From: Sphingobacteriales bacterium
GTDB lineage: Bacteria > Bacteroidota > Bacteroidia > Chitinophagales > Chitinophagaceae
Length of the DNA stretch: 34,448 nt
Reading direction: 5' to 3'
NCBI GenBank assembly: GCA_900299255.1
Contig: OMJB01000036.1
Span: 1-34,448, forward strand
The translations under genes were made by a program, and so were the position numbers. A model generated the notes under the pieces. The model was not told the origin of the DNA. It ran no database searches and saw only the letters and a program-made list of their open reading frames with translations. This document shows positions 6,070 through 14,602 of the stretch, piece by piece (the stretch's first letter is position 1; each line of letters opens with the position of its first letter).

Positions 6070-7410
6070 CTAGTTCGCAAAAGTGACACACTTCTCAGGG
6101 TGCATAGTAGCGTGCCTGAACACAAGGTTCCGGATATAGTCATTGTCCTGTAACGGTTCCATATTCTTTGTAAGCGTTTCTACGTTCTTCAGTTGTACTT
6201 TCTTGTCGGTGATATAACCCATACCATACAGATTGCCTTCTTTTACCAAAATGCAGCTGTGTTCGTTATCATCTATGCCCTTGTCTATCAACGCAAATGT
6301 AGGCAAGTGTTTTTTCAGCCAGCTAATAGCGTCAGTTGCCCTTTGGTTATAAATTTCCACAGGGTTGTGTTCTTCGCAGATGCATTCTGCGGCCACATTA
6401 CAAAGCCTCGCGCAAAGCCCGAATTCAACACATAGTTCTTTCAGCCTCTGTTGGCCCTCTGTTATCGAATTGAAAGTATAAATTGGTTTGTGGCTTCGCC
6501 TTATTTTTTCAACAGTGAGCCTGGTAAAGCCCTGCATATCTTCGTAGGCAAACAGCCCATACCTGGGCAGGAAACCTCGCTGGCTGCGGTTATGAATAGG
6601 CCACAGCCTGCGTATCTCTGCACTCTCCAGTATGTGGGCCATGAGTTCGGTTGCGCACTCCCTGTAGCTGATACGGTGTGTCTCTCTCAGGAAGTCCTGC
6701 TTCTGCCGGGTAATCTTATTATTTGAGAAGTGGCTTCTGACTCTTTTTCTGATGTTTTTAGCCTTACCAACATAAATAGTCTTGCCATTGGAATTATAAA
6801 AGTAATATACGCCTGATGTTGAAGGCAGCTTTTCAAGGTCAGCTACAGGCAGGTGGGGTGGCAGGTACTGCTCACTGTTTCTGCCCTTCAGCATGCCCGC
6901 TATTACACCTTGTGTGTCTTTTGAAATAATCAACGCCAGTATGTCAGCGGTTGCAAGTGCATCGCCACCGGCTCTGTGGTGCTGGCTGTGATTGATACCG
7001 AGCTGCTGTGTTAGTTTTCCAAGGCTGTAGCCGTTTAGGCCGGGTAATACTTTGCGTGCAAGCCGAATTGTGCAAAGCTTTTTTGTGTCCAGCTGATAGC
7101 CAGCTGCCTGCAAATGGTATTTGACAAATGAATAGTCGAAATTGACATTATGCGCAACAAATATTTTGTCCTGCAGCAATTCAAAAACCTGCCCGGCTAT
7201 CTCTTTAAATGCCGGTGCATTGGCAACCATCTTATCGTTGATACCTGTTAGGCGCTGAATGAAATAGGGTATCGGTATATTAGGGTTAACCAGCGTTTCG
7301 TAAAAGTTTAAAACCTTTGTCCCATCATGTATCACAATGCCGATTTCTGTTATGCCGTTACCGCCTGCATAACTTCCAGTCGTTTCAATATCTACTATGG
7401 CGTAGAGCAT
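6070..7410 (-). CDS. DEDDh exonuclease fused to GIY-YIG/UvrC-like nuclease
   Basis: A 446-residue fusion. Residues 1-165 are a DnaQ/epsilon-type 3'-5' exonuclease with DIETTG (Asp7, Glu9), FDYSF (Asp92) and HHRAGGD (His145, Asp150), so all DEDDh residues are present. Residues 195-275 are a GIY-YIG endonuclease domain (GVYYFYNSNGK with IYVGKAKNIRKR, and a candidate catalytic Glu at 262 or 265), close to the N-terminal incision domain of UvrC/Cho. A cysteine cluster (327, 333, 337, 343, 345) then lies where UvrC-family proteins carry metal-cluster cysteines. A C-terminal segment of about 100 residues has no recognised domain. The likely role is DNA repair or branched-DNA processing. It stands alone, with no uvrA/B nearby. 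Confidence 0.88.
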   Translation of the reverse strand: MLYAIVDIETTGSYAGGNGITEIGIVIHDGTKVLNFYETLVNPNIPIPYFIQRLTGINDKMVANAPAFKEIAGQVFELLQDKIFVAHNVNFDYSFVKYHLQAAGYQLDTKKLCTIRLARKVLPGLNGYSLGKLTQQLGINHSQHHRAGGDALATADILALIISKDTQGVIAGMLKGRNSEQYLPPHLPVADLEKLPSTSGVYYFYNSNGKTIYVGKAKNIRKRVRSHFSNNKITRQKQDFLRETHRISYRECATELMAHILESAEIRRLWPIHNRSQRGFLPRYGLFAYEDMQGFTRLTVEKIRRSHKPIYTFNSITEGQQRLKELCVEFGLCARLCNVAAECICEEHNPVEIYNQRATDAISWLKKHLPTFALIDKGIDDNEHSCILVKEGNLYGMGYITDKKVQLKNVETLTKNMEPLQDNDYIRNLVFRHATMHPEKCVTFAN

Positions 7411-7482
7411 TCAATGGTTCATTAATCAATTAAAGGTACTGAATTTGGGATATATTACACAAATTCGTTTCATTAATACCTG

Positions 7483-7514
7483 TAAAAAAATACCCCTGCC
7501 ATTGGGCAGAGGTA
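7483..7514 (-). terminator. Terminator of the PQQ-repeat lipoprotein gene
   Basis: A 10-bp stem with one wobble pair (7491-7500 with 7505-7514) has a 4-nt loop and is followed on the minus strand by seven T (complement of 7484-7490). It lies 22 bases past the stop at 7537. Confidence 0.85.
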
Positions 7515-7536
7515 TAATGTTCTATGTATAAATAAA

Positions 7537-8829
7537 TTAATTATTGGTGCCGTGGGTGTTAAAACCGCTTATGCCGCTGTTATACTGAGTACCTGAGTAG
7601 TCGTCAATAGCAGGAGAAGACTGGATGTATCCATTGATTTTGTAGTTCCATTTAAGCGTACCCTGAGCAGAGTCTACTGCATACAGATAACCGTCATAGC
7701 TGCCTACGTAAACACTGCCGCCATAAGGTAATGGGCTGGACTTAATCAATCCTTTTGTTTTGAACCTCCATTTTTGCATACCGCTGATAATATTTACGGC
7801 ATACAGGTAATAATCGTAGCTGCCTACATATACAACCTGATTGCTGATAATAGGGGAAGAGTTAATCTGGCTTCCGGTTGGGAAAGCCCATCTTGCTGCA
7901 CCTGTCTGTGTATCTACGCAGTAAAGATTAAAGTCGTTTGAACCGAAGATGCACATACCTGCGTATGACGTAGGAGAACTCATGATATTGCCTCTGGTTT
8001 TAAAAGTCCAGTGTAGTAAGCCTACAGTTGGCGTAACTCCTGAAACAACGGTAGGGTTCAGGTTGATAGAATACATATTGCTGTCACTGGCACTACCAAT
8101 GTAAAGGTGGGGATAACTGATAGTTGGCGAAGAAATGAAAATTGCCGACGAAGTAACGCCCATGCCCGGCCAATCCCATATAGGAAAGCCGGAGGCGTCA
8201 GGGCCTGTTGTTTTGTCGAGGCAGTAAACGTGCCCGTTATTAGTACCAACTAGCCCCTGAGAAGCAACATAGATTTTGCCGTTGTAAATAACAGGTGAAG
8301 CTACGAACCCTGAACCGTCCATAGCAGGATTTCCGAATTTCCATTTGATGGCACCAGTGCCAGTATCTATCGCATACAAAGTATCATTGGTAGTAGCCAG
8401 ATAAATCAAGTTGCCATCTGCAATTGGTGTAGCCATACAAGTGAAAAAATGGCCAGGAAGGCTTACAGCCGAATGACCGGGAAGTACCATTTTCTTTACC
8501 AGCTGGCCGGTGAAAGCGTTCAGTTTATAAATCGTGTCAGAGTTTACTGCCACCTGATACACCATATCGTTATAAACAAGCGGAGATGGCTTCAGATATT
8601 TGAAATTAGATGCAACTGAGAATGAATCAGAAGGCATGCTGTATTCCCAGTTTTTTGATCCGGTATGAGGGTCAATTCCATAAAGTACAAAGTTATCACT
8701 CCCGATAATGATTGAAGGATAATAAGAGCTAGGCAAGGGTGCGTCAGAACTGATATTCTTTTTGCATGCACCAACAGCCACAGCTATAAGTGCCAGTGCA
8801 AATAAGACTTTTTTGTAATGATGTAACAT
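7537..8829 (-). CDS. PQQ-like beta-propeller repeat lipoprotein
   Basis: 430 residues from the ATG at 8829 (a TTG at 8850 is in frame but adds no signal-peptide feature). The N-terminus is a lipoprotein signal peptide with lipobox VGAC, the lipidated Cys being residue 22. The rest consists of six to seven propeller repeats recognisable by G-x3-W-x-F/Y blade ends, such as GAIKWKFG, GAARWAFP, GMQKWRFK and GTLKWNYK, each with an YAVD/YAVN-like strand. The fold resembles BamB or PQQ-repeat enzymes, but no catalytic cofactor-binding residues could be picked out. It is anchored in a membrane facing the periplasm or cell surface and may be a scaffold or binding protein. It is a single gene with its own terminator. 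Confidence 0.88.
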   Translation of the reverse strand: MLHHYKKVLFALALIAVAVGACKKNISSDAPLPSSYYPSIIIGSDNFVLYGIDPHTGSKNWEYSMPSDSFSVASNFKYLKPSPLVYNDMVYQVAVNSDTIYKLNAFTGQLVKKMVLPGHSAVSLPGHFFTCMATPIADGNLIYLATTNDTLYAIDTGTGAIKWKFGNPAMDGSGFVASPVIYNGKIYVASQGLVGTNNGHVYCLDKTTGPDASGFPIWDWPGMGVTSSAIFISSPTISYPHLYIGSASDSNMYSINLNPTVVSGVTPTVGLLHWTFKTRGNIMSSPTSYAGMCIFGSNDFNLYCVDTQTGAARWAFPTGSQINSSPIISNQVVYVGSYDYYLYAVNIISGMQKWRFKTKGLIKSSPLPYGGSVYVGSYDGYLYAVDSAQGTLKWNYKINGYIQSSPAIDDYSGTQYNSGISGFNTHGTNN

Positions 8830-9010
8830 AGTATGGAATTGTTTTCTCAAGATGCAAGATAAGAATTTTTAAAAACTTTCAGCCTCTTAATATCCGCCGG
8901 GCGCAAACTTTTGATGCAGCACCCTTTAAATATATATGTATTACAATCTTCAGTTAATAAAACGATGAAAAATTAACCGGACAGGCCCGGTAAAATTGTG
9001 AAAAGCTTAG

Positions 9011-9241
9011 TCAGATCCCCCTGAGCGGGTTTCTCCTTCTAAGGAGGATATAACGCCTGATATTCATCCAGAAAGCTAATACCATGTATACAATAAGAGG
9101 TGATCCTAGAGTAAGAAAAGAGATGTAAATAAACCACAAACGGATGCGTGAAGTTGCGACGCCAGTCCGTTCACCAAAGGCCGAACAAACCCCGAACGCC
9201 TGCCACTCAATAAAATTCTTAATGTGGTATAGTTTACGCAT
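9011..9241 (-). CDS. PspC-domain small membrane protein
   Basis: 76 residues from the ATG at 9241; a longer frame to 9283 lacks an ATG. The sequence WQAFGVCSAFGERTGVATSR followed by a hydrophobic segment (about 38-60) matches PspC-domain proteins, in which a short amphipathic stretch precedes one or two membrane helices. PspC proteins are inner-membrane components linked to phage-shock or envelope stress, and in other groups to toxin-antitoxin pairs. No pspA or pspB is nearby. The protein ends in a basic Arg-rich tail, so the C-terminus is probably cytoplasmic. Confidence 0.8.
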   Translation of the reverse strand: MRKLYHIKNFIEWQAFGVCSAFGERTGVATSRIRLWFIYISFLTLGSPLIVYMVLAFWMNIRRYILLRRRNPLRGI

Positions 9242-9349
9242 ATATTTGTGCCACAAAACTGATGAACCGGCTGTAATTGTCAATTATCTTTAGCCTTATT
9301 CATCATAATTTTATTGAAAATTAAGCAAAATAGTTTGAAGAAAAAAAGC

Positions 9350-10438
9350 ATGTCAGAAATTCCAGTTGTCAGCACTCATTCCGGTAATTCCAGGATTCCT
9401 TTTTTAACCATTGGCTTCGCATTTTTTTTGCTGCTAGGCTGCAATACATCAAACGGGCAAAAGAAGGCTGCGGGCAGGCAGCCGGCAGATTCGAAAGACA
9501 CATTGGCTGTAGCGGCTGCGCCAAAGCCGGTTCCTCCACCACCACCGCCAGTTCTGGATACAGTGCTGTATAACAAAGCCAATATGCGGCTGGTGAATGA
9601 TACGTCCAAATACGGCTGGCCTGTGAAAGGGCCGTATCCACTACCCGGTGCATTGCTGCCATTCAACAGAATCGTCGCATACTACGGAAATTTTTATTCA
9701 ACCCACATGGGTATTCTGGGTGAACTGCCGCCCGATGATATGCTCAAAAAGCTGCAGGGTGAGGTAAAAAAGTGGCAAAAAGCAGATTCACTGACACCTG
9801 TAGTACCAGCTATACACTACATAGCTGTAACAGCACAGGGTGCGCCCGGCAAGGGAGGCAAGTACATATTGCGCATGCCCTTTACAGAGATAGACAAAGC
9901 GCTTACCATAGCTAAGAAAATAAATGCAGTGGTATTTCTGGATGTGCAGGTAGGGTGGAGTACTGTAGAGGCTGAAATACCTATGCTTGAAAAGTACCTG
10001 AAGATGCCTAATGTACATCTGGCAATAGACCCTGAATTCTCCATGAAAACCGGCCGAAAGCCGGGTTCGATAATTGGTACTTTCAGTGCAGCTGATATTA
10101 ATTTCGTTTCAGGATACCTGGCTGACTTAGTAAAGAAAAACAATCTGCCGCCTAAGGTGTTGGTAGTGCATAGGTTTACAAAAGGGATGGTCACTGACTA
10201 TAAGAAAATTAAACTACAGCCAGAGGTGCAGATGGTTATGGATATGGACGGATGGGGATTCCCGGCAAAGAAAGTTAACTCATACAAGCTGGCAATAGTA
10301 AATGAACCTGTGCAGTTTACAGGGTTCAAATTGTTCTATAAAAACGACATTAAAACCAAGCCCTGGACAACAATGATGTCGCCCGAAGATGTGCTTAAAA
10401 AGCTGTACCCTAAGCCTGTGTACATACAGTACCAGTAA
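9350..10438 (+). CDS. Uncharacterised lipoprotein with conserved-looking C-terminal domain
   Basis: 362 residues from the ATG at 9350. The N-terminus has a hydrophobic segment ending in lipobox LLGC (Cys31), followed by a low-complexity linker with a run of seven prolines (about 62-68). The rest (about 90-362) looks like a globular alpha/beta domain: alternating strands such as VVFLDVQVG, VHLAIDPEF, KVLVVHRF and VQMVMDMDGWG are spaced as in a TIM-barrel-like fold with acidic residues at strand ends. No family is recognised with confidence; a glycoside-hydrolase-like barrel is only a guess. It converges with aconitase across a bidirectional terminator. Confidence 0.8.
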   Translation: MSEIPVVSTHSGNSRIPFLTIGFAFFLLLGCNTSNGQKKAAGRQPADSKDTLAVAAAPKPVPPPPPPVLDTVLYNKANMRLVNDTSKYGWPVKGPYPLPGALLPFNRIVAYYGNFYSTHMGILGELPPDDMLKKLQGEVKKWQKADSLTPVVPAIHYIAVTAQGAPGKGGKYILRMPFTEIDKALTIAKKINAVVFLDVQVGWSTVEAEIPMLEKYLKMPNVHLAIDPEFSMKTGRKPGSIIGTFSAADINFVSGYLADLVKKNNLPPKVLVVHRFTKGMVTDYKKIKLQPEVQMVMDMDGWGFPAKKVNSYKLAIVNEPVQFTGFKLFYKNDIKTKPWTTMMSPEDVLKKLYPKPVYIQYQ

Positions 10439-10474
10439 GGCAGTAGCGGAAAAATACAGGATACCCCAAAACGA

Positions 10475-10504
10475 AATAACCCAACGCATCTGGGTTGGGT
10501 TATT
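10475..10504. terminator. Bidirectional terminator, lipoprotein / aconitase
   Basis: The 10-bp arms AATAACCCAA (10475-10484) and TTGGGTTATT (10495-10504) enclose a 10-nt loop, with T-rich sequence after the stem on plus (ending 10508) and on minus. It serves the convergent genes ending at 10438 and 10529. Confidence 0.75.
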
Positions 10505-10528
10505 TTGTTGATATCAGTTGCGTGAAGA

Positions 10529-12802
10529 TTAAGCTTTCGCGGCTTCGAAATCCCTGCGGATCACGTTCAGCGCACCGCCTGCTTTGAACCATTCAATCTG
10601 CTGTTCGTTGAAAGTATGGTTCACTTTTATTTCTTCCCTGCTGCCGTCCTTGTGGTTTAATACAAGTGTCAGCTGCACACCCGGTGCGAATGTTGTCAGG
10701 CCTATTACATCAATATTGTCGTCTTCCTGTATTTTATCGTAGTCTGCTTTGTCGGCAAAAGTAATTGCCAGCATACCTTGTTTTTTCAGGTTGGTTTCGT
10801 GTATACGTGCAAAGCTCTTAACCAGAATTACCTGAACGCCCAGATGCCTTGGCTCCATAGCTGCGTGCTCGCGGCTGCTGCCTTCACCATAGTTCTCATC
10901 ACCTACCACTATGCTGCCTATGCCCTGTGCTTTATATGCGCGCTGTACTTTTGGAACTTCGTCGTAATTGCCGTCCAACTGGTTCTTTACTTTATTCGAT
11001 TCCATGTTGAAGGCATTGATAGCTCCAATCAGCATGTTGTTCGAAATGTTGTCCAAGTGGCCCCTGTATTTCAGCCATGGGCCCGCCATTGATATATGGT
11101 CGGTTGTACACTTTCCATATGCCTTGATCAGGAGTTTAAGCCCTTTCATATCGCTTCCGTTCCATTTACCAAAGGGCGCTAGCAACTGCAGCCTGTCGCT
11201 GGAAGGGTTCACAATAACCTGTACACCTGAACCATCTGCCGCCGGAGCAACAAAGCCAGGATCTTTTACATCAAAACCAAGCGGCGGCATTTCAAAGCCT
11301 ACTGGTTCGTCCAGCATCACTTCCTCACCATTTTCGTTCTTCAGCTTGTCAGTGAGCGGGTTAAAAGAAAGTTTGCCCGATATAGCAAACGCAGTAACGA
11401 TTTCAGGCGATGCCACGAATGCATGCGTAGACGATAACCCGTCGTTGCGCTTTGCGAAGTTTCTGTTGAAGGAAGTAACAATGGTGTTTTTCTTTGCAGG
11501 GTCGTTCACGTGGCGCGCCCACTGTCCTATACATGGCCCGCAGGCATTGGCAAGTACTACACCGCCCATGCGGTCAAATGTTTTCAGCATACCATCTCTT
11601 TCGATGGTGTAACGTACCATTTCTGAGCCGGGAGTTATGGTGAACTCGCTCTTGGCTTTCAAACCCTTGCTCATTGCATTGTTGGCAATAAACGCAGAAC
11701 GGGAAATATCTTCGTAAGATGAGTTGGTGCAAGAGCCTATCAGTGCCACTTCTACATCTTCAGGCCAGCCGTTTGCTTTAATCGCCGCAGCCATCTCGCT
11801 GATAGGCGTAGCCAGGTCAGGAGTGAATGGCCCGTTTACATAGGGCTCCAGTTCGCTCAGGTTAATCTCAATCACCTGATCATAGTAATCAGCCGGGTTT
11901 GAATAAACTTCAGCATCGGGGCGTAAGTGCTCTTTTACTGCATCAGCCAGAGCCGCTACATCAGCGCGGTTTGTGCCTTTCAGATAGTCGGCCATTTTGC
12001 TGTCGTAAGCAAATACTGAGCAGGTAGCGCCTATCTCTGCACCCATGTTGCAGATAGTACCCTTGCCTGTGCAGCTCAGGTTGTCTGCGCCATCTCCAAA
12101 ATATTCAACAATAGCACCGGTGCCGCCCTTTACTGTAAGTATTCCCGCTACTTTTAAAATGATATCTTTTGCCGAAGCCCAGCCATTTAGTTTACCTGTC
12201 AGCTTTACGCCAATCAGTTTAGGCATTTTAAGCTCCCAAGGCAGGCCTGCCATTACATCCACAGCATCTGCACCTCCTACACCTATAGCCACCATTCCAA
12301 GGCCTCCTGCATTAGGAGTATGGCTGTCAGTACCAATCATCATTCCGCCGGGAAATGCATAATTCTCAAACACCACCTGATGGATGATACCAGCACCTGC
12401 ACGCCAGAATCCTATTCCGTATTTGTTAGAGATAGAAGCAAGGAAATCATACACTTCTTTATTAGTATCAAGGGCAGTAGCAAGGTCTGCAGTTGCGCCC
12501 GTTTTAGCCTGTATCAGGTGATCACAATGCACGGTGCTGGGCACGGCAACCTTTACTCTTCCGCATGTGCTGAACTGTAGCAGTGCCATCTGCGCAGTCG
12601 CATCCTGCATCGCTACACGATCAGGAGAAAAGTTGACATAATCCTTGCCACGTGTATACGGAGCAGAAGGGGTATCATAACTATGTGAATAAAGAATTTT
12701 CTCAGCCAGTGTAAGCGGACGGCCCAATAGTTTGCGCGCTGCGGCTACTTTTCCGGGTAATTCATTGTAGAGTTTTTCTATGAGATCGATATCATATGCC
12801 AT
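10529..12802 (-). CDS. acn: Aconitate hydratase, mitochondrial type
   Basis: 757 residues, full length for the mitochondrial-type aconitase branch. It interconverts citrate and isocitrate in the TCA cycle using a [4Fe-4S] cluster. The cluster ligands are Cys358 (IGSCTNSS), Cys421 and Cys424 ([11 protein letters not shown]), and the catalytic base serine is Ser642 (GEGSSREH). These positions agree with the classical bovine mature-enzyme numbering. The N-terminal substrate-binding segments are intact ([12 protein letters not shown], about 159-170). The ATG at 12802 is the start, with a -7 promoter match about 35 bases upstream. The gene is a single transcription unit, with no citrate synthase or isocitrate dehydrogenase gene beside it. 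Confidence 0.96.
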   Translation of the reverse strand: MAYDIDLIEKLYNELPGKVAAARKLLGRPLTLAEKILYSHSYDTPSAPYTRGKDYVNFSPDRVAMQDATAQMALLQFSTCGRVKVAVPSTVHCDHLIQAKTGATADLATALDTNKEVYDFLASISNKYGIGFWRAGAGIIHQVVFENYAFPGGMMIGTDSHTPNAGGLGMVAIGVGGADAVDVMAGLPWELKMPKLIGVKLTGKLNGWASAKDIILKVAGILTVKGGTGAIVEYFGDGADNLSCTGKGTICNMGAEIGATCSVFAYDSKMADYLKGTNRADVAALADAVKEHLRPDAEVYSNPADYYDQVIEINLSELEPYVNGPFTPDLATPISEMAAAIKANGWPEDVEVALIGSCTNSSYEDISRSAFIANNAMSKGLKAKSEFTITPGSEMVRYTIERDGMLKTFDRMGGVVLANACGPCIGQWARHVNDPAKKNTIVTSFNRNFAKRNDGLSSTHAFVASPEIVTAFAISGKLSFNPLTDKLKNENGEEVMLDEPVGFEMPPLGFDVKDPGFVAPAADGSGVQVIVNPSSDRLQLLAPFGKWNGSDMKGLKLLIKAYGKCTTDHISMAGPWLKYRGHLDNISNNMLIGAINAFNMESNKVKNQLDGNYDEVPKVQRAYKAQGIGSIVVGDENYGEGSSREHAAMEPRHLGVQVILVKSFARIHETNLKKQGMLAITFADKADYDKIQEDDNIDVIGLTTFAPGVQLTLVLNHKDGSREEIKVNHTFNEQQIEWFKAGGALNVIRRDFEAAKA

Positions 12803-12836
12803 TATGGAAGGAATTAAGTGTTTGTGAATGAGGGTA

Positions 12837-12844
12837 CAAAATTA
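12837..12844 (-). promoter_or_regulatory. -7 element of the aconitase promoter
   Basis: TAATTTTG on the minus strand matches the Bacteroidota TAnnTTTG consensus exactly and is followed by TACC. It lies about 35 nt upstream of the ATG at 12802. No good -33 element is visible. Confidence 0.4.
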
Positions 12845-12877
12845 CCAAATTGAGTGGGAAAATAAAATTAAAAACGA

Positions 12878-12901
12878 GATGCCTCCACTCGAACAGGCAT
12901 C
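12878..12901 (-). terminator. Orphan terminator-like hairpin
   Basis: GATGCCT (12878-12884) and AGGCATC (12895-12901) form a 7-bp stem. On the minus strand it is followed by a T-rich stretch. There is no minus-strand gene immediately to its right, so it may be a remnant or an insulator in front of the aconitase promoter. Confidence 0.35.
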
Positions 12902-13105
12902 AGATACAGGAATACGCCTCTTGTAAGGTCAAATCAGCGGTTCAGCGGGTGACAGGGGAAAAGGGGAATTGAAGAAGGGTTTCTGAATACAAAACCCGAA
13001 TTCAACTTTTGAGAAACGAGATATATGTCTCATTAGAAGCTGCCCAACTTTTATCCGGTATGCCGCCAATTCAATACCTTGACTTTCAAACTCAACTATT
13101 TTAAT

Positions 13106-13321
13106 ATGGCGATGTACAGATATCTTCTTTTGCCACTCGTAACAATATTATTTGTATGTTCCTCCAGATGTATTTCACAACCTGTAGCAATTAGCTACAC
13201 CGGGAGCATGCAATATTGGATTGTACCTTCCTTTGTAAATAGCATAACAGTTGATTTGAGAGGAGCCAGCGGGGGAGGTGCCTTACATATGATTGGTGGC
13301 ACTGGAGGGTGGGTGGATTGA
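13106..13321 (+). pseudogene. Truncated glycine-rich secreted protein
   Basis: 72 residues from the ATG at 13106 (another ATG at 13112). A signal peptide (LLLPLVTILFVCSS) is followed by the typical opening of a bacterial glycine-rich beta protein: YWIVPSFVNSITVDLRGASG, then GGALHMIGGTGG. Relatives normally continue for hundreds of residues, but here the frame stops at 13319-13321, just as the glycine-rich part begins, and no other frame continues convincingly before the next gene at 13424. It is best read as the 5' remnant of a larger gene whose remainder was deleted. A genuinely short peptide is possible but less likely. Confidence 0.5.
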
Positions 13322-13423
13322 ATCGTTGTAGCCGGAATCGATAATGCCGTCTCGTAAATACGAAAAGGAGCGAATACGAAATTTGGCACAATATTTGCCC
13401 ATAACTATGTTATATATATCCTT

Positions 13424-14461
13424 ATGAATAAACTTTTCGTCGTTGCACTTTTTATGAGTTGCAGCAACTTCCTGATTGCACAGCCAATACTTACTGCGGC
13501 AAATTCGAACCCGATTTTGGGAGACATTGATTGTTATTTCCGGTGTAATAATACATCCATATCAACAGCAATAACAGGCGCAGCCACTACGAGGGACTAT
13601 TCCAGCCTCACAAATATAGAAGCCGATACATTGGAAATGGTAACATGTGTCAGCACTCCTTATTGCGATTCATTCCCAACAAGTACAGTGGCTGGCCGCT
13701 ATACACCAAGTGGCAACTATGGATATTTTATTCTTGGCACTGGAGGTAGAGTTGAAGCCATAGGCAGCTATGCTGCCGGTAGCGGGCCCGGTTACATACA
13801 TTATCAGAGTCCTGCAACGGTCTCTGGCCCGTTCCCGATGACTTTTGGGTCGTCATGGACCGATACCAATGCATACTCATACATCTATTCGTCACGGAGG
13901 GACTATATTCAAGTTATCAATGTTTCTTTTGCAGACGGTTATGGTACATTAAAAACACCAGCAGGAATCTTCACAAATGTTTTGAGGGAGCATGTTATCC
14001 GATATGTTAGAGACAGCAGTTGCAACCTGCTTACCGGTGCCTGTGTGGTATCATATGATACGACTCAACTTTTTACGTGGATGCAGCCTGGAAATCACTT
14101 TAGTTTACTTGCAATCGAGACTGATAACGGATTACCTTATCACATTACCTACGGCACCAGCCCTACTGCGAAAACCAGTATTGAGAAGGTTACCGGCAGC
14201 AATGACAATTTTTCAGTTTTCCCTGTACCCGCAGATAATATCATCCACCTAACGAATGATGGCGCCGATTGGCAGAACATGAACATTACTTTGACCGATA
14301 TGACCGGCAGAGAATTATGGAATAGTAAGAACGGGGAGCTTAGCCAAAATAATAATAGAGTGACAATACCCGTTTCGATGTTGCCGTCGGGTACTTATAT
14401 CCTTCATATCTACAGCGGATCTGAAATGATCGTTAAAAAAATAGAAATAGGCTCCCATTAA
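13424..14461 (+). CDS. Secreted protein with T9SS C-terminal sorting domain
   Basis: 345 residues. It has a Sec signal peptide (cleavage near NFLIAQP) and a C-terminal type A sorting domain at about 262-345: FSVFPVPADNIIHL, ITLTDMTGRELW, and LPSGTYILHI ending in VKKIEIG, all typical of T9SS cargo. The protein should therefore be exported and then secreted or anchored at the cell surface. The middle (25-255) is Ser/Thr/Tyr-rich with several cysteines (for example DSSCNLLTGACVVSYD) and matches no family I know. The preceding truncated gene is on the same strand 100 bases upstream and may have been an unrelated neighbour. It is followed by a strong terminator. Confidence 0.85.
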   Translation: MNKLFVVALFMSCSNFLIAQPILTAANSNPILGDIDCYFRCNNTSISTAITGAATTRDYSSLTNIEADTLEMVTCVSTPYCDSFPTSTVAGRYTPSGNYGYFILGTGGRVEAIGSYAAGSGPGYIHYQSPATVSGPFPMTFGSSWTDTNAYSYIYSSRRDYIQVINVSFADGYGTLKTPAGIFTNVLREHVIRYVRDSSCNLLTGACVVSYDTTQLFTWMQPGNHFSLLAIETDNGLPYHITYGTSPTAKTSIEKVTGSNDNFSVFPVPADNIIHLTNDGADWQNMNITLTDMTGRELWNSKNGELSQNNNRVTIPVSMLPSGTYILHIYSGSEMIVKKIEIGSH

Positions 14462-14545
14462 AAATTCCGTTTTGAAAGGACTATCCCTTACAAACCAGAA
14501 TGAGATCGCAACTTTGAAAGATTGAGCACAACAATCTCTACCAAG

Positions 14546-14583
14546 ACGATAAAAGGGCTGCCGAAAGGCAGCCCTTTTATCGT
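14546..14583. terminator. Bidirectional terminator, T9SS protein / glutamate dehydrogenase
   Basis: A perfect 17-bp stem (14546-14562 with 14567-14583) with a GAAA tetraloop. The G+C-rich core GGGCTGCC is flanked by AAAA and TTTT inside the arms, so it functions on both strands between convergent genes ending at 14461 and 14603. Confidence 0.92.
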
Positions 14584-14602
14584 TGATTATGTAAGTATAT
14601 CA

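Larger units (their letters stand above)
12803..13105. other. Intergenic region upstream of aconitase
   Basis: No gene is supported here. Visible elements are the aconitase -7 promoter element (12837-12844), a 7-bp stem-loop with minus-strand T-rich tail (12878-12901), and a GGGTTT/AAACCC inverted pair (12977-12982 and 12992-12997). Nothing protein-like was seen in the rest. Confidence 0.5.

Noticed and set aside
9524-9555. Repetitive CCA/CCG tract in the lipoprotein gene
   Set aside because: It encodes the polyproline linker and is too short to be treated as a variable repeat.
10968-11612. 214-codon plus-strand frame inside aconitase
   Set aside because: Pro/Ser-rich sequence opposite a highly conserved gene; it has no motif, promoter or start context.
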